This document shows positions 1 through 8,648 of a stretch of 64,000 nt of DNA, piece by piece. Origin of the DNA: Thalassovita taeanensis (GTDB lineage Bacteria > Pseudomonadota > Alphaproteobacteria > Rhodobacterales > Rhodobacteraceae); NCBI RefSeq assembly GCF_900110775.1, contig NZ_FOEP01000018.1, forward strand, positions 1 through 64,000. The letters are read 5' to 3'. A program made the position numbers and the translations under genes. Under the pieces are notes generated by a model that was not told the DNA's origin, made no database searches, and worked only from the letters and a program-made list of their open reading frames with translations. Each line of letters starts with the position of its first letter. The first letter of the stretch is position 1.

Positions 1-59
1 AGTATCACATACCCTGAATCAGTCTCAGAAATGCGACACAGGTAAGTCATTGAAAACAA

Positions 60-1217
60 ATGGATCGCAGTCTCAAAAACTCCGGCAGACCGACAAACAG
101 CACCAAAATCGAGGATTCCGACGCGTCTGGCGCAGAGATTTCGAGCTCAGCGTCCTATGACTCGTTGAACGGTGACGAACAGGACAAGAGAACCTCTTGG
201 GACGGAGCCTCAATCGCTCTGCCCGCCCACGTGGCCGGCTCCGGCGCGCTCGACCGGTTGATCGATACCGCCCGCGACTACGCCGAGGCCTCGACGGCTG
301 GGAACACGAACAAGGCCTACGCCGCCGACTGGAAACACTTCACCCGCTGGTGCCGGCTGAAAGGCACTGAACCTCTGCCCCCCTCACCCGAGATGGTTGG
401 ACTTTATGTGGCGGACCTGGCCGCCGCGACCGGGAAGGCCCCTGCTCTCTCGGTCTCCACCATTGAGCGGCGTCTCTCCGGCCTCGCTTGGAACTACAGG
501 CAGCGCGGGTTCACTCTTGATCGCAAGGACCGCCATGTCGCCACCGTTCTGGCCGGGATTAGGCGCAAACACGCGCGTCCGCCGGTTCAGAAGGAAGCGA
601 TCCTGCCCAAGGACATCCAGGCCATGGTGGGCACCCTTCCCTATGATCTCCGCGGGCTTCGAGATCGGGCGATCTTACTTCTGGGCTATGCTGGAGGTCT
701 CCGTCGCTCCGAGATCGTGAGCCTTGACGCGCACAAGGATGATACACCGGACTCCGGCGGTTGGATCGAGATTTTCGAAGATGGCGCTCTGCTGACGCTG
801 AACGCCAAGACCGGGTGGCGCGAGGTCGAGGTCGGGCGCGGCTCAAGCGACCAGACCTGTCCTGTCCACGCACTTGAGCAATGGCTGCATTTTGCAAAGA
901 TCGACTTCGGGCCGGTTTTCGTGCGTACGTCGCGGGACGGCAAACGCGCCCTCGAGACAAGACTTTCCGACAAGCACGTCGCCCGGCTGATCAAGGCAAC
1001 CGTTCTGAAGAGTGGCGTCAGATCCGATCTGCCGGAAGCCAAACGGCTGGCAATGTTCTCTGGCCATTCCTTGCGCGCAGGGCTCGCCTCGTCGGCAGAG
1101 GTTGATGAGCGCTATGTGCAAAAGCAACTCGGACATACGTCGGCCGAGATGACCCGGCGCTACCAGCGCAGGCGCGACAGGTTCCGGGTGAATCTGACCA
1201 AAGCCGCAGGGCTGTGA
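60..1217 (+). CDS. tyrosine recombinase / phage-type integrase
   Basis: A 385-residue site-specific recombinase that would cut and rejoin DNA through a 3'-phosphotyrosine. The N-terminal core-binding (SAM-like) domain spans about residues 65-175. The catalytic domain carries Arg215 in GGLRRSE, Lys250, the HSLRAG box (His336, Arg339), His359 in QLGHT and the nucleophile Tyr368 in TRRYQRR, so the active site is complete. The first 55 residues are low-complexity and rich in Ser/Asp. The ATG lies only 60 bases from the window edge, so an upstream in-frame start cannot be fully excluded. Together with the resolvase downstream it probably resolves plasmid multimers or marks a former integration. 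The substrate site is unknown. Confidence 0.9.
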   Translation: MDRSLKNSGRPTNSTKIEDSDASGAEISSSASYDSLNGDEQDKRTSWDGASIALPAHVAGSGALDRLIDTARDYAEASTAGNTNKAYAADWKHFTRWCRLKGTEPLPPSPEMVGLYVADLAAATGKAPALSVSTIERRLSGLAWNYRQRGFTLDRKDRHVATVLAGIRRKHARPPVQKEAILPKDIQAMVGTLPYDLRGLRDRAILLLGYAGGLRRSEIVSLDAHKDDTPDSGGWIEIFEDGALLTLNAKTGWREVEVGRGSSDQTCPVHALEQWLHFAKIDFGPVFVRTSRDGKRALETRLSDKHVARLIKATVLKSGVRSDLPEAKRLAMFSGHSLRAGLASSAEVDERYVQKQLGHTSAEMTRRYQRRRDRFRVNLTKAAGL

Positions 1218-1636
1218 TGCTTAGGAATCTTGACTCTTTGGTGAAACGCTAAGGTGAAATTCCAGCGCTTCAGTTTCAGCTTACTGCTTCAATTGAAATC
1301 GGGAACTAAACGCGACACCACAGGTCATCCTCAGACGTCTCTTCAAGCCCCTCCGCATCCACTAGAGGATCGTCAAAACTATCATACTGCGTAGATACTT
1401 GAGGCTTCATATGTGCAAAATACGGCACTTTTGCATTTTACCGAAGTGTTTTTTCAGGGTGCACCTGCACACCTTATATAGCACGCGCGCGCGGTGGTCT
1501 GCGAGATCTCTCTGATCGCGCTCAGCGTATGAAAACCAAGGGGTTTTTGATGAGCAGCACCACAGAGAGGGCCCTTGCATCTGTTTACAAACGGTCGTTT
1601 ATTGGCGCTATATGAAACTGCAAAAGGCCTGTTTTG
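1218..1636. other. intergenic region with inverted repeats, possible resolvase res/promoter region
   Basis: About 420 bases without a credible gene. A perfect 7-bp inverted repeat TGCAAAA/TTTTGCA occupies 1414-1435 with an 8-bp spacer. A second short repeat GTGCA/TGCAC sits at 1459-1470, followed by a TATATA box near 1475. Serine resolvases usually bind several inverted repeats just upstream of their own gene, so this is where a res site would be expected. The three-subsite arrangement was not recognised by eye. Confidence 0.4.
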
Positions 1637-2521
1637 ATGCCATTGATAGGCTACGCGCGCGTTTCAACCGAGGATCAAACCCCCCTGCCCCAGTCGCAGG
1701 CCCTGAAATCTGCGGGTTGCGCCGAGATCCATGAAGAACAGGCCTCGGGCGGAAATCGTGCGCGGCCGGTCCTTGCGCGCGTGTTGGAGCGCGTGGCCAA
1801 GGGCGACACGCTGGTTGTCGTGCGCATTGATCGTCTGGCGCGATCGCTGTCGCATCTCTTGGAGGTGATCGAGCAGCTTGAGGCGAAGGGCGTGTTCTTT
1901 CGCTCCATTCAAGACCCGATCGACACTGCCTCGCCGCAGGGCAAGTTCACGCTGCAGGTTCTGGGGGCCGCGGCCGAGTTTGAACGTGCCTTGATCCGGG
2001 AACGCACGAAGGCCGGCTTGGCGAGCGCAAAGACCAAAGGACGCGTGGGCGGCAATCCGGGCCTGCGCGCGCGAGACCCTGCCGCACAGCGCAAGGTGCG
2101 GCTGGCGCGGCAGGACGGATATATGGAACGACTAAACGAGACCGCGCAAGACTGGGTACCGCATGTACGCCGGCTGCGCCCTGATATGGCTTGGGAGGAT
2201 GTGCTGCGCATCATCAACGGCCCCTTGCCCGAGGCGCGGCGTTGGACGCAAAGCCGCCTGTTGCGCGCCGTGAACGCCTATGTCCGCGACGGTTTTCTGC
2301 CGACGACGGTCGTCGGTCGGGCAAATCGCCGCGACACGGACGATCGCCTGCCCGCCATTGTCGCAGGCATCAAGGGCGCCAAACCCGACATGACCCTACA
2401 GGCCATCTGTGATCGGCTGGAGACTATGCGTGAGCGGACACCGCGCGGAAGGTCCAAGTGGCAGCCGTCATCGGTGAAAATGCTTCTGGAGCGCGCTGAG
2501 AAACTTGGGTTGCTTGACTGA
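1637..2521 (+). CDS. serine recombinase (resolvase/invertase family) with C-terminal extension
   Basis: A 294-residue serine recombinase. The N-terminal catalytic domain starts with IGYARVSTEDQ, where Ser10 is the nucleophile. The conserved stretches DTLVVVRIDRLARS and FERALIRERTKAGL follow. Classical resolvases are about 180-200 residues; this one carries roughly 110 extra residues after the usual helix-turn-helix position, without a domain I recognise. The ATG at 1637 is preferred to the TTG directly before it. It probably resolves cointegrates or dimers of this replicon. It ends about 140 bases before repA. Confidence 0.88.
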   Translation: MPLIGYARVSTEDQTPLPQSQALKSAGCAEIHEEQASGGNRARPVLARVLERVAKGDTLVVVRIDRLARSLSHLLEVIEQLEAKGVFFRSIQDPIDTASPQGKFTLQVLGAAAEFERALIRERTKAGLASAKTKGRVGGNPGLRARDPAAQRKVRLARQDGYMERLNETAQDWVPHVRRLRPDMAWEDVLRIINGPLPEARRWTQSRLLRAVNAYVRDGFLPTTVVGRANRRDTDDRLPAIVAGIKGAKPDMTLQAICDRLETMRERTPRGRSKWQPSSVKMLLERAEKLGLLD

Positions 2522-2664
2522 ATTGAGTAGTGCCTGCGCTTGTGCCTGTGTGATTGAACCACACCATATCTAGAAAGAGCTTGCACGAATCTGATAGCTC
2601 GGGCAATAGTCTCGATAAATAACGCGCGGTCACATAAAAAACGCGCCCACGAATCGAGGCAGAG

Positions 2665-3858
2665 ATGAGCGAAGCTGAGCAGGACCTGGACATTGCCATC
2701 GGGCATTACGCAGAGCTTCTCGCGTCAAACCTTCATGCGCAACGTGCGGCCCACTTCCCTCCCGACGCCAAGAAAGTCATGCGCAGCCTGACTAGCGGCG
2801 AGGCGGCAGAGTTGCTTGGCGTCGATCATACCTACCTTCGCAAGCTTCATCGAGAAGGAAAGATCGCTGACGTCGAAACCACCGCGGGCAGCCACCGTCG
2901 GTATACACTCGATGATATCTGGGAGATCCGCCACGCCCTAGAGGCAAACGCGAAGAAGCCTGGGACCTACGTGCCGGGGCGGCGTGCCGGTGACGAGCTT
3001 CAGATTGTCTCCGTTGTGAACTTCAAAGGCGGCAGCGGGAAAACGACAACATCAGCTCACCTTGCGCAGCGCTTGGCTCTCAAGGGATATCGTGTCCTTG
3101 CGATCGATCTGGACCCCCAAGCATCCTTTTCCGCGCTGCATGGCATCCAGCCTGAGCTGGACCTGATGGAGGGTGGAACGCTGTATGACGCAGTTCGCTA
3201 TGATGAACCGGTCCCGATCTCTGAAGTAATCCGTAAAACCTACATCCGAGGCCTCGACCTTATCCCCGGGAACCTAGAGCTCATGGAATTCGAACATGAG
3301 ACGCCGGCTGCCATCCAGCGAGGCGGCGCCCGCGCGTTCTTTGCCCGTGTGCGTGATGCGCTCGATAGTGTTGAAGCAGACTATGACGTCGTCGTCATCG
3401 ACTGTCCGCCGCAGCTTGGCTTCCTGACCATGTCTGCCTTGTCGGCGTCATCCGGGGTGCTTGTCACCGTTCACCCACAGATGCTTGATCTCATGTCTAT
3501 GTCGCAGTTTTTGCGCATGACCGCTGATCTGCTTGGCGTCATCCGGGACGCCGGCGCAAACCTTCGCTTTGACTGGCTGCGTTTCCTGCCAACCCGCTAC
3601 AAGGTGGGCGACGCACCGCAAACTGAGGTCATTGCCTTCATCCGGGGCCTTTTCGGCAGGTCCGTTCTGACCAATCACATGGTCGAATCGACTGCGATTT
3701 CGGATGCGGGGCTCACAAAGCAGACGCTCTATGAGGCCGACAAGAAGGAATTCACGCGCCAGACTTTCGATCGCGCGATTGATTCCATGAACGGCGTCAA
3801 CGACGAGATCGCTGCGATCATTCAGAACACGTGGGGACGCAATGGCAAGAAAGCCTAA
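2665..3858 (+). CDS. repA: plasmid partitioning ATPase RepA (ParA family)
   Basis: A 397-residue ParA-type ATPase that, with RepB and parS, segregates the plasmid and in repABC systems also represses the operon. An N-terminal MerR-like HTH (about residues 42-85, SGEAAELLGVDHTYLRK) precedes the ATPase domain. The deviant Walker A is KGGSGKTT at 121-128 and Walker B is VVVIDCPP near residue 240. A purine-rich GAGGCAGAG lies just before the ATG. It overlaps repB by 17 bases, which implies translational coupling. Confidence 0.95.
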   Translation: MSEAEQDLDIAIGHYAELLASNLHAQRAAHFPPDAKKVMRSLTSGEAAELLGVDHTYLRKLHREGKIADVETTAGSHRRYTLDDIWEIRHALEANAKKPGTYVPGRRAGDELQIVSVVNFKGGSGKTTTSAHLAQRLALKGYRVLAIDLDPQASFSALHGIQPELDLMEGGTLYDAVRYDEPVPISEVIRKTYIRGLDLIPGNLELMEFEHETPAAIQRGGARAFFARVRDALDSVEADYDVVVIDCPPQLGFLTMSALSASSGVLVTVHPQMLDLMSMSQFLRMTADLLGVIRDAGANLRFDWLRFLPTRYKVGDAPQTEVIAFIRGLFGRSVLTNHMVESTAISDAGLTKQTLYEADKKEFTRQTFDRAIDSMNGVNDEIAAIIQNTWGRNGKKA

Positions 3859-4774
3859 ACTTGGTCTGCCCTTGCAGACCCTGCGCAACGCGCCCGACGC
3901 TCTTGAGGGGCGCAGGCTCCGAGGTGGTGTTTTCGAAATCGACCCCGGTCATATCGAGACTGCAGGTCGGTTAGATGACCGACTTCAGATCGAGATCGAG
4001 GGTCTGAGGGCATCGATTTTCAAGAACGGCCAACGTGTTCCGATCCTAGTGCGCCCACTTGAGAGTGATCGCTACAGCCTGATCTATGGCCGCCGTCGCC
4101 TTGAGGCTTGCAGAGAACTTGGGATCAAGGTCCGCGCAATTGTCACGGAAATGGAGGGCGATCAGGCGCTTCGCGATCAGTTGCTGGAAAACCAGGAGCG
4201 GCGAGATCTGAGCTTTATCGAACGCGCGCTCGTAGCCGCTGCCTTGCTTGATGGAGACCACCTGGGCGAGTCAGAGCGCACCAACAAGGGCGTTGCCGAG
4301 GTTCTCAATCTGACCGAGGCTGGGGTTTCGCAGTTGTTAAGCGTTGTCCGCACCGTAGGAGAAGATCTTGTCCTGGCCATCGGTGCGGCACCTGGGATCG
4401 GCCGACCCCGATGGGAGGAACTTAAGAAGTGTATTGGGGCTGCAGATGTGGACCACGAGCGACTCGCAGCCTTGGCCAATGAAACCAAATCAATCCATTC
4501 GGGTGGAATAGATGAGAAGTCCGACCGGGCATTTTTGGCAGTCCTTTCTGCGGCAGGGAAGACCGAGCACTCCACTTCCTCGATTCGCTCGCGCAGCCAG
4601 CCTGAAATGGTCATTCCGGGGGTCGGTGCTGCAACCGTCACGACCGGACGCCGTGGCAAGCAACTCAAGCTCGAGTTGAAGTCCGAGGATACTGAATTTG
4701 TCAGCTGGCTTGAGGGCAACGCCCCGCAGCTGCTTACCGAGCTTCATGAGCGCTGGAAGCGCTCAGAAGACTGA
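3842..4774 (+). CDS. repB: plasmid partitioning protein RepB (ParB family)
   Basis: A 310-residue ParB/RepB protein that would bind parS and recruit RepA. The ParB N-terminal domain is recognisable from NGQRVPILVRP, YGRRRLEACRELG and LLENQERRDLSFIERA (about residues 60-135). A central HTH follows (TEAGVSQLLSVVRT) and a C-terminal dimerisation region. It begins inside the end of repA. The two 16-bp palindromes behind repC (6198-6213 and 6245-6260) are the best candidates for its binding sites. Confidence 0.93.
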   Translation: MARKPKLGLPLQTLRNAPDALEGRRLRGGVFEIDPGHIETAGRLDDRLQIEIEGLRASIFKNGQRVPILVRPLESDRYSLIYGRRRLEACRELGIKVRAIVTEMEGDQALRDQLLENQERRDLSFIERALVAAALLDGDHLGESERTNKGVAEVLNLTEAGVSQLLSVVRTVGEDLVLAIGAAPGIGRPRWEELKKCIGAADVDHERLAALANETKSIHSGGIDEKSDRAFLAVLSAAGKTEHSTSSIRSRSQPEMVIPGVGAATVTTGRRGKQLKLELKSEDTEFVSWLEGNAPQLLTELHERWKRSED

Positions 4775-4818
4775 GGAAGAGCAACCAACAAAAAGGAGGC
4801 ACGATACAGGCAAGAATG

Positions 4819-4902
4819 AAAAAGGCCCCGAGAAGCTAGCTTCACGAGACCTTAATTAGGTTTCGAACGGGACCAGCCCGCTACAAAACTTCAGTTTTCG
4901 CA
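4819..4902 (-). ncRNA. probable counter-transcribed RNA of the repABC operon (incompatibility RNA)
   Basis: repABC plasmids encode a small antisense RNA between repB and repC that limits RepC synthesis. On the minus strand a strong intrinsic terminator is visible: a GC-rich stem at 4824-4851 built around GAAGCTAGCTTC, followed by a U-run (A5 on the plus strand at 4819-4823). A plausible promoter lies upstream on that strand: a TTGCGG -35 separated by 17 bp from TACATT (plus-strand 4909-4914). This predicts an RNA of about 84 nt. The ends are inferred. Confidence 0.6.
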
Positions 4903-4987
4903 CCTCTGAATGTAGCGATCTGGCCCCTCTCCCGCAAGCGCAAAGCGATTCGCGGGCCACTCAAATTTTGCCTTCGTGAATATTTTC

Positions 4988-6202
4988 ATGGAGTACACAC
5001 CAATTTCGCCGTTTATGCGGCCGATATCGCACGCCCATCTGCGCGTGATCGAGCGGCCTGAGGCATCTGTTCCAGGCAAGCCCGTCAACAAGTGGGAGCT
5101 CCTCCGCGAGTTGTCCAAGGCGCAGGCAGCCTTTGGGGTTTCCGAGCGCGACCTGACCGTTCTTCAGGGACTTCTCAGCTTCTTTCCGGACGATGCGCTT
5201 GGCGGGAACACCGAAATGGTCGTCTTCCCATCCAACAAGGCGATCTGCGAGCGGCTGAACGGCATGCCTTGCTCGACGATGCGCCGTCACCTCGCCCGGT
5301 TGGTAGACGCAGGCTTGCTCATGCGGCGCGATAGCCCCAACGGGAAGCGGTATGTGCGCAAGCGTGGCGAAGATCGCGTGGCCTTCGGCTTTGATCTCTC
5401 CCCGCTCTATTGCCGGGCAGAGGAGATTGCACGGGCCGCAGAGGCTGTGCGTGAGGCTGAGGACCGTGTGCGGCGACTGAGGGAGGTGGTGAGCCTCATG
5501 CGTCGCGACCTAGCCGCTCTGGCGGAGTTCGGCCAGGAGATCCAGCCCGGGCTTGGCCTATGGGACCAGCTCAGCGATACGGCCGCCCTCACAGCCCGCG
5601 CTCTTCGCCGCAAGCTTTCGCTTGAGGATCTGTCGGCATTTAGGGCTGAACTGGAGACTCTCCTTGACCAAGCGCGTAATGTCATTGACGGCCCTGAAAC
5701 AGAAGAAATGAACACCAATGATGCCCATTTTGAGCGTCACCATCATAATTCAAATAAAGAATCTATAGATCTTGAACCTGCCTTAGATAAAGGCGGGGCG
5801 ACTGCGGGCAGCCCGCTTGATGTTGATACGGGTGAGCCTTTGGCTGACGTTGAAGGGCCTGACACGAGGCGGGTGCCGAAAATCCCACTTCACCTGGTGA
5901 TTGCCAGCTGTCCCTCGCTCAAGACTTTCTATCAGGGCGACGTTCGACATTGGCACCAGCTTTTCGACGCTGCTTGTCATGTACGGCCGGCCATGGGGAT
6001 CAGTGTTTCCGCTTGGGAAGAAGCGCAGCGCTGTATGGGACCAGAGCAAGCCTCGATCGTCGTCGTGGCCATGCTGGAACGTTTTTCCGACATCAGATCA
6101 CCGGGTGGATACTTGCGGGCGCTGACGTCCAAGGCTGCGGCTGGCGAGTTTTCCTGCGGGCAGATGGTCATGGCGCTGATCGGACGGCGAAGTGCGGCTT
6201 AA
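4988..6202 (+). CDS. repC: replication initiator RepC
   Basis: A 404-residue RepC, the replication initiator of repABC plasmids; in characterised members the origin lies inside the gene. The N-terminal half carries the typical winged-helix region (TVLQGLLSFFP, MPCSTMRRHLARLVDAGLLMRRDSPNGKRY, residues about 50-120). A linker follows around 230-285, then a conserved C-terminal domain ending in FSDIRSPGGYLRALTSKAAAGEF. The ATG at 4988 is chosen; an in-frame GTG at 4976 would add four residues. The spacer of about 210 bases after repB, holding the antisense RNA, is typical. The stop codon lies inside the first palindrome. Confidence 0.93.
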   Translation: MEYTPISPFMRPISHAHLRVIERPEASVPGKPVNKWELLRELSKAQAAFGVSERDLTVLQGLLSFFPDDALGGNTEMVVFPSNKAICERLNGMPCSTMRRHLARLVDAGLLMRRDSPNGKRYVRKRGEDRVAFGFDLSPLYCRAEEIARAAEAVREAEDRVRRLREVVSLMRRDLAALAEFGQEIQPGLGLWDQLSDTAALTARALRRKLSLEDLSAFRAELETLLDQARNVIDGPETEEMNTNDAHFERHHHNSNKESIDLEPALDKGGATAGSPLDVDTGEPLADVEGPDTRRVPKIPLHLVIASCPSLKTFYQGDVRHWHQLFDAACHVRPAMGISVSAWEEAQRCMGPEQASIVVVAMLERFSDIRSPGGYLRALTSKAAAGEFSCGQMVMALIGRRSAA

Positions 6203-6213
6203 CAGCTGTTAAG
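6198..6213. repeat. 16-bp perfect palindrome, candidate parS copy 1
   Basis: CTTAACAGCTGTTAAG is a perfect palindrome that overlaps the repC stop codon. An identical copy lies 31 bp downstream. Paired long palindromes at the end of repC are typical RepB-binding parS sites in repABC plasmids. No T-run follows, so a terminator is unlikely. Confidence 0.65.
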
Positions 6214-6244
6214 TTTCGACGTCGTCGGTGCTCAGTTGGCCTGA

Positions 6245-6260
6245 CTTAACAGCTGTTAAG
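6245..6260. repeat. 16-bp perfect palindrome, candidate parS copy 2
   Basis: Same sequence as at 6198-6213, here extended by matching flanks to a 20-bp palindrome (6243-6262). The spacing between copies suits cooperative binding. An alternative is an operator for the ParB-like gene that starts at 6372. Confidence 0.65.
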
Positions 6261-6298
6261 TCACCTTTTGGCAACCATCCGATCATCGAGAGGGAAAG

Positions 6299-6371
6299 GA
6301 GTGTTGGTTTGAGGGTGACGGGAAGTGAGATCGGGAGAGTGGCTTCTGACGCCCGTCGTGGAGAACATCTG
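6299..6371 (+). promoter_or_regulatory. conserved 5' leader, family A, copy 1
   Basis: This stretch shares an ordered series of blocks with 15270-15341 and 17149-17217: a GGTT-containing start, TGACGG, then (C)GGGAGAGTGGCTTC, a GC-rich patch with GCGCC or similar, and GGAGA ahead of the ATG. The three downstream genes are unrelated, so the shared element is probably regulatory, at the DNA or RNA level. Confidence 0.65.
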
Positions 6372-8549
6372 ATGACGAAAGCTGTCCAGAAAATCACCAT
6401 GTCCCCGTCCCGGGATATCCCTTTCGACAAGCTGGTGCTGAGCCAGTCCAACGTGCGGCGCATCAAGGCTGGCGTGTCCGTCGAAGAACTGGCCGAAGAC
6501 ATCGCCCGCCGCGGCCTGTTGCAGAGCCTGAGCGTGCGGCCCGTGTTGGCTGACAATGGGACCGAGACCGGCAAGTTCGAGATCCCGGCCGGTGGCCGTC
6601 GGTTCCAAGCATTGTCCCTGCTGGTGAAGCAGAAGCGTTTGGCAAAGACGACGCCCATTCCTTGTATCGTGCGTGATGCAGCGTCCGACATCCTGGCCGA
6701 GGACGATTCCCTTGCGGAAAACATGCAGCGCGTCGCCCTGCACCCGCTCGATCAATTCCGCGCGTTTGTGGCGCTGCGGGACAAGGGCCAGAGCGACGCA
6801 GAGATTGCTGCGGCCTTCTTCGTGACGCCGCAGGTCGTGAAGCAGCGCTTGAAACTTGCTTCCGTCGCCCCTGCCCTGCTTGAGATCTACGCCGAGGATG
6901 GCATGACGCTAGAGCAGCTCATGGCCTTCACCGTGAACCCCGATCACGCGCGTCAGGTTCAGGTCTGGGATGTGATCCATTCATCCTGGAACAAGGAGCC
7001 ATTCCAGATCCGGCGCATGCTGACCGAGACCTTGGTCCGGGCGTCCGACCGGCGCGCGGTCTTTGTGGGTGTTGATGCCTATGAAGCGGCGGGTGGCACG
7101 ATGCTGCATGACCTCTTTCAGGGCGATGACGGTGGCTGGCTCGAAGACCCTGCCTTGCTCGATCGGCTGGTGACGGAAAAACTACAGGCCGAGGCTGAGA
7201 CGGTTGCGGTTGAGGGCTGGAAGTGGATTGAGGTCGCGCTTGACCTGCCCTATGGCTACAGCCATGCGCTGCGGTCCCTGTCTGGCGATCCGGCACCAAT
7301 GACGGATGACGAAGGCGCGGCTCATGCCAAGTTGCTCGCCGAGTATCGGGCGCTGGAAGAGGAATACGCGGGACAGGATGACATCCCCGACGAGATCGAC
7401 ACGCGGCTTGGCGTGTTGGAAACGGAGATGGAAAAGATCGAGACCCGGCCGTTGATCTTCGACGCGGAGGAGATTGGGCGGGCAGGGGCGTTCGTCACGC
7501 TCGACCGCTACGGCGCGCTGGCAGTCTATCGCGGCTATGTACGTCCAGAGGATGAGCCCGTTGAGGAGACCGCGGTCCAGGACGGTACTGATCCTGCGGT
7601 TGCGGGGCAGGGGGCTGATCGTGATCTCACCGATGGCCATGCCAGTGCCGCTCATGTCGGAACCATCATCATGTCGGGTGGCCAGCCAATTGGTGGCGAC
7701 CTACCGGAGGATGAGGATGACGGGGCGTTGAAGCCACTGCCCGAGCGGTTGGTCATGGAGTTGACGGCCCACCGGACGCTGGCGCTGCGTGAAGCGATCG
7801 GGCGCTCGCCGGATGTGGCGTTGACGCTGCTGCTTCTGAAGCTCGTCACTGATACTTTCCACACATCAGGGGCGTCAGGCAGCTGCCTAGAGGCTTCTGT
7901 GCGTCACGTCTACATGTCGGCGCAGGCGCCCGATCTGAAGGACAGCGTGGTGGCCAAGCTGGTCGACGAACGTCATGCGGAATGGGAAGCCGATCTGCCG
8001 CTTGGCGATGATGCAGCGCTCTGGGACTATCTGACGGCCCTCGATCAGGGCAGTCGGTTGGCCTTGCTGGCGCATTGCCTCAGCTTCGGCGTCAACGCGC
8101 TGCATGAGAAGGTGAACCCATACGGTGCAGGCATCTCCGCAGGCGGTCTGACCCGGCGGATGGCGCATTCCGATCTCGTGGCGCGTGCCACAGATCTCGA
8201 CATGGTCGAGGCGGGCTGGGAGCCGACGGTCGACACCTATCTCCACCGCGTGCCCAAGGCCCGCATCCTCGAGGCCGTGCGCGAGGCGAAAGGGGAGGGG
8301 ACTGCGCAGCTCCTCGATCACCTGAAGAAAAGCGAGATGGCCAGTGAAGCCGAGCGCTTGCTGAAGGGCAGCGGCTGGTTGCCCGAGGTCCTGCGCCGGA
8401 ACGATCTCGTGGCGCTGGACGATGAGGACAGTGCCGAAGGGCAGGGGGTGGATGTCGAAGTGGCTGACAGCGTCAGTGAAGCTGACCTTCCTGCATTCCT
8501 GACGGATGACTTGCCTGCTGAAAGCGCGTCGATGCTGGCCGCGGAATAA
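6372..8549 (+). CDS. long ParB/RepB/Spo0J-family plasmid protein
   Basis: A 725-residue protein with an N-terminal ParB-like nuclease/CTPase domain (about residues 10-130: FDKLVLSQSNVRRI, LLQSLSVRPV, AGGRRFQALSLL, DSLAENMQRVALHPLDQFRAF). A HTH-like region follows (SDAEIAAAFFVTPQVVKQRLKLASV, about 140-165), then some 550 residues of acidic, poorly characterised sequence. Long ParB-like proteins without a partner ParA are common in alphaproteobacterial plasmids; their role is not settled. The start at 6372 is supported by GGAG eight bases upstream. The gene has family A leader copy 1, and a GC-rich hairpin follows it. Confidence 0.85.
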   Translation: MTKAVQKITMSPSRDIPFDKLVLSQSNVRRIKAGVSVEELAEDIARRGLLQSLSVRPVLADNGTETGKFEIPAGGRRFQALSLLVKQKRLAKTTPIPCIVRDAASDILAEDDSLAENMQRVALHPLDQFRAFVALRDKGQSDAEIAAAFFVTPQVVKQRLKLASVAPALLEIYAEDGMTLEQLMAFTVNPDHARQVQVWDVIHSSWNKEPFQIRRMLTETLVRASDRRAVFVGVDAYEAAGGTMLHDLFQGDDGGWLEDPALLDRLVTEKLQAEAETVAVEGWKWIEVALDLPYGYSHALRSLSGDPAPMTDDEGAAHAKLLAEYRALEEEYAGQDDIPDEIDTRLGVLETEMEKIETRPLIFDAEEIGRAGAFVTLDRYGALAVYRGYVRPEDEPVEETAVQDGTDPAVAGQGADRDLTDGHASAAHVGTIIMSGGQPIGGDLPEDEDDGALKPLPERLVMELTAHRTLALREAIGRSPDVALTLLLLKLVTDTFHTSGASGSCLEASVRHVYMSAQAPDLKDSVVAKLVDERHAEWEADLPLGDDAALWDYLTALDQGSRLALLAHCLSFGVNALHEKVNPYGAGISAGGLTRRMAHSDLVARATDLDMVEAGWEPTVDTYLHRVPKARILEAVREAKGEGTAQLLDHLKKSEMASEAERLLKGSGWLPEVLRRNDLVALDDEDSAEGQGVDVEVADSVSEADLPAFLTDDLPAESASMLAAE

Positions 8550-8550
8550 C

Positions 8551-8588
8551 GTGATCCAGAGGGGGGCGGAGATTCCGCCCCAAATCAC
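8551..8588 (+). terminator. hairpin after the ParB-like gene
   Basis: An 8-bp GC-rich stem GGGGCGGA/TCCGCCCC at 8563-8581 with a 3-nt loop lies inside an outer GTGAT/ATCAC pairing. No U-run follows, so it may act in termination or mRNA protection rather than as a canonical terminator. Confidence 0.4.
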
Positions 8589-8615
8589 CATATAACGTAA
8601 CAATATCAATAATAT

Positions 8616-8635
8616 GAATGCGATTGCTCGCATTC
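8616..8635. repeat. 8-bp inverted repeat just upstream of the 157-residue ORF
   Basis: GAATGCGA and TCGCATTC form a perfect stem with a 4-nt loop. It ends 13 bases before the ATG at 8649 in an AT-rich stretch. It could be an operator or an mRNA hairpin near the ribosome binding site. Confidence 0.45.
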
Positions 8636-8648
8636 GGAATGAGGAATC

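Noticed and set aside
6198-6260. Transcription terminator of the rep operon
   Set aside because: Two identical symmetric palindromes without U-run and with 31-bp spacing suit protein binding better.
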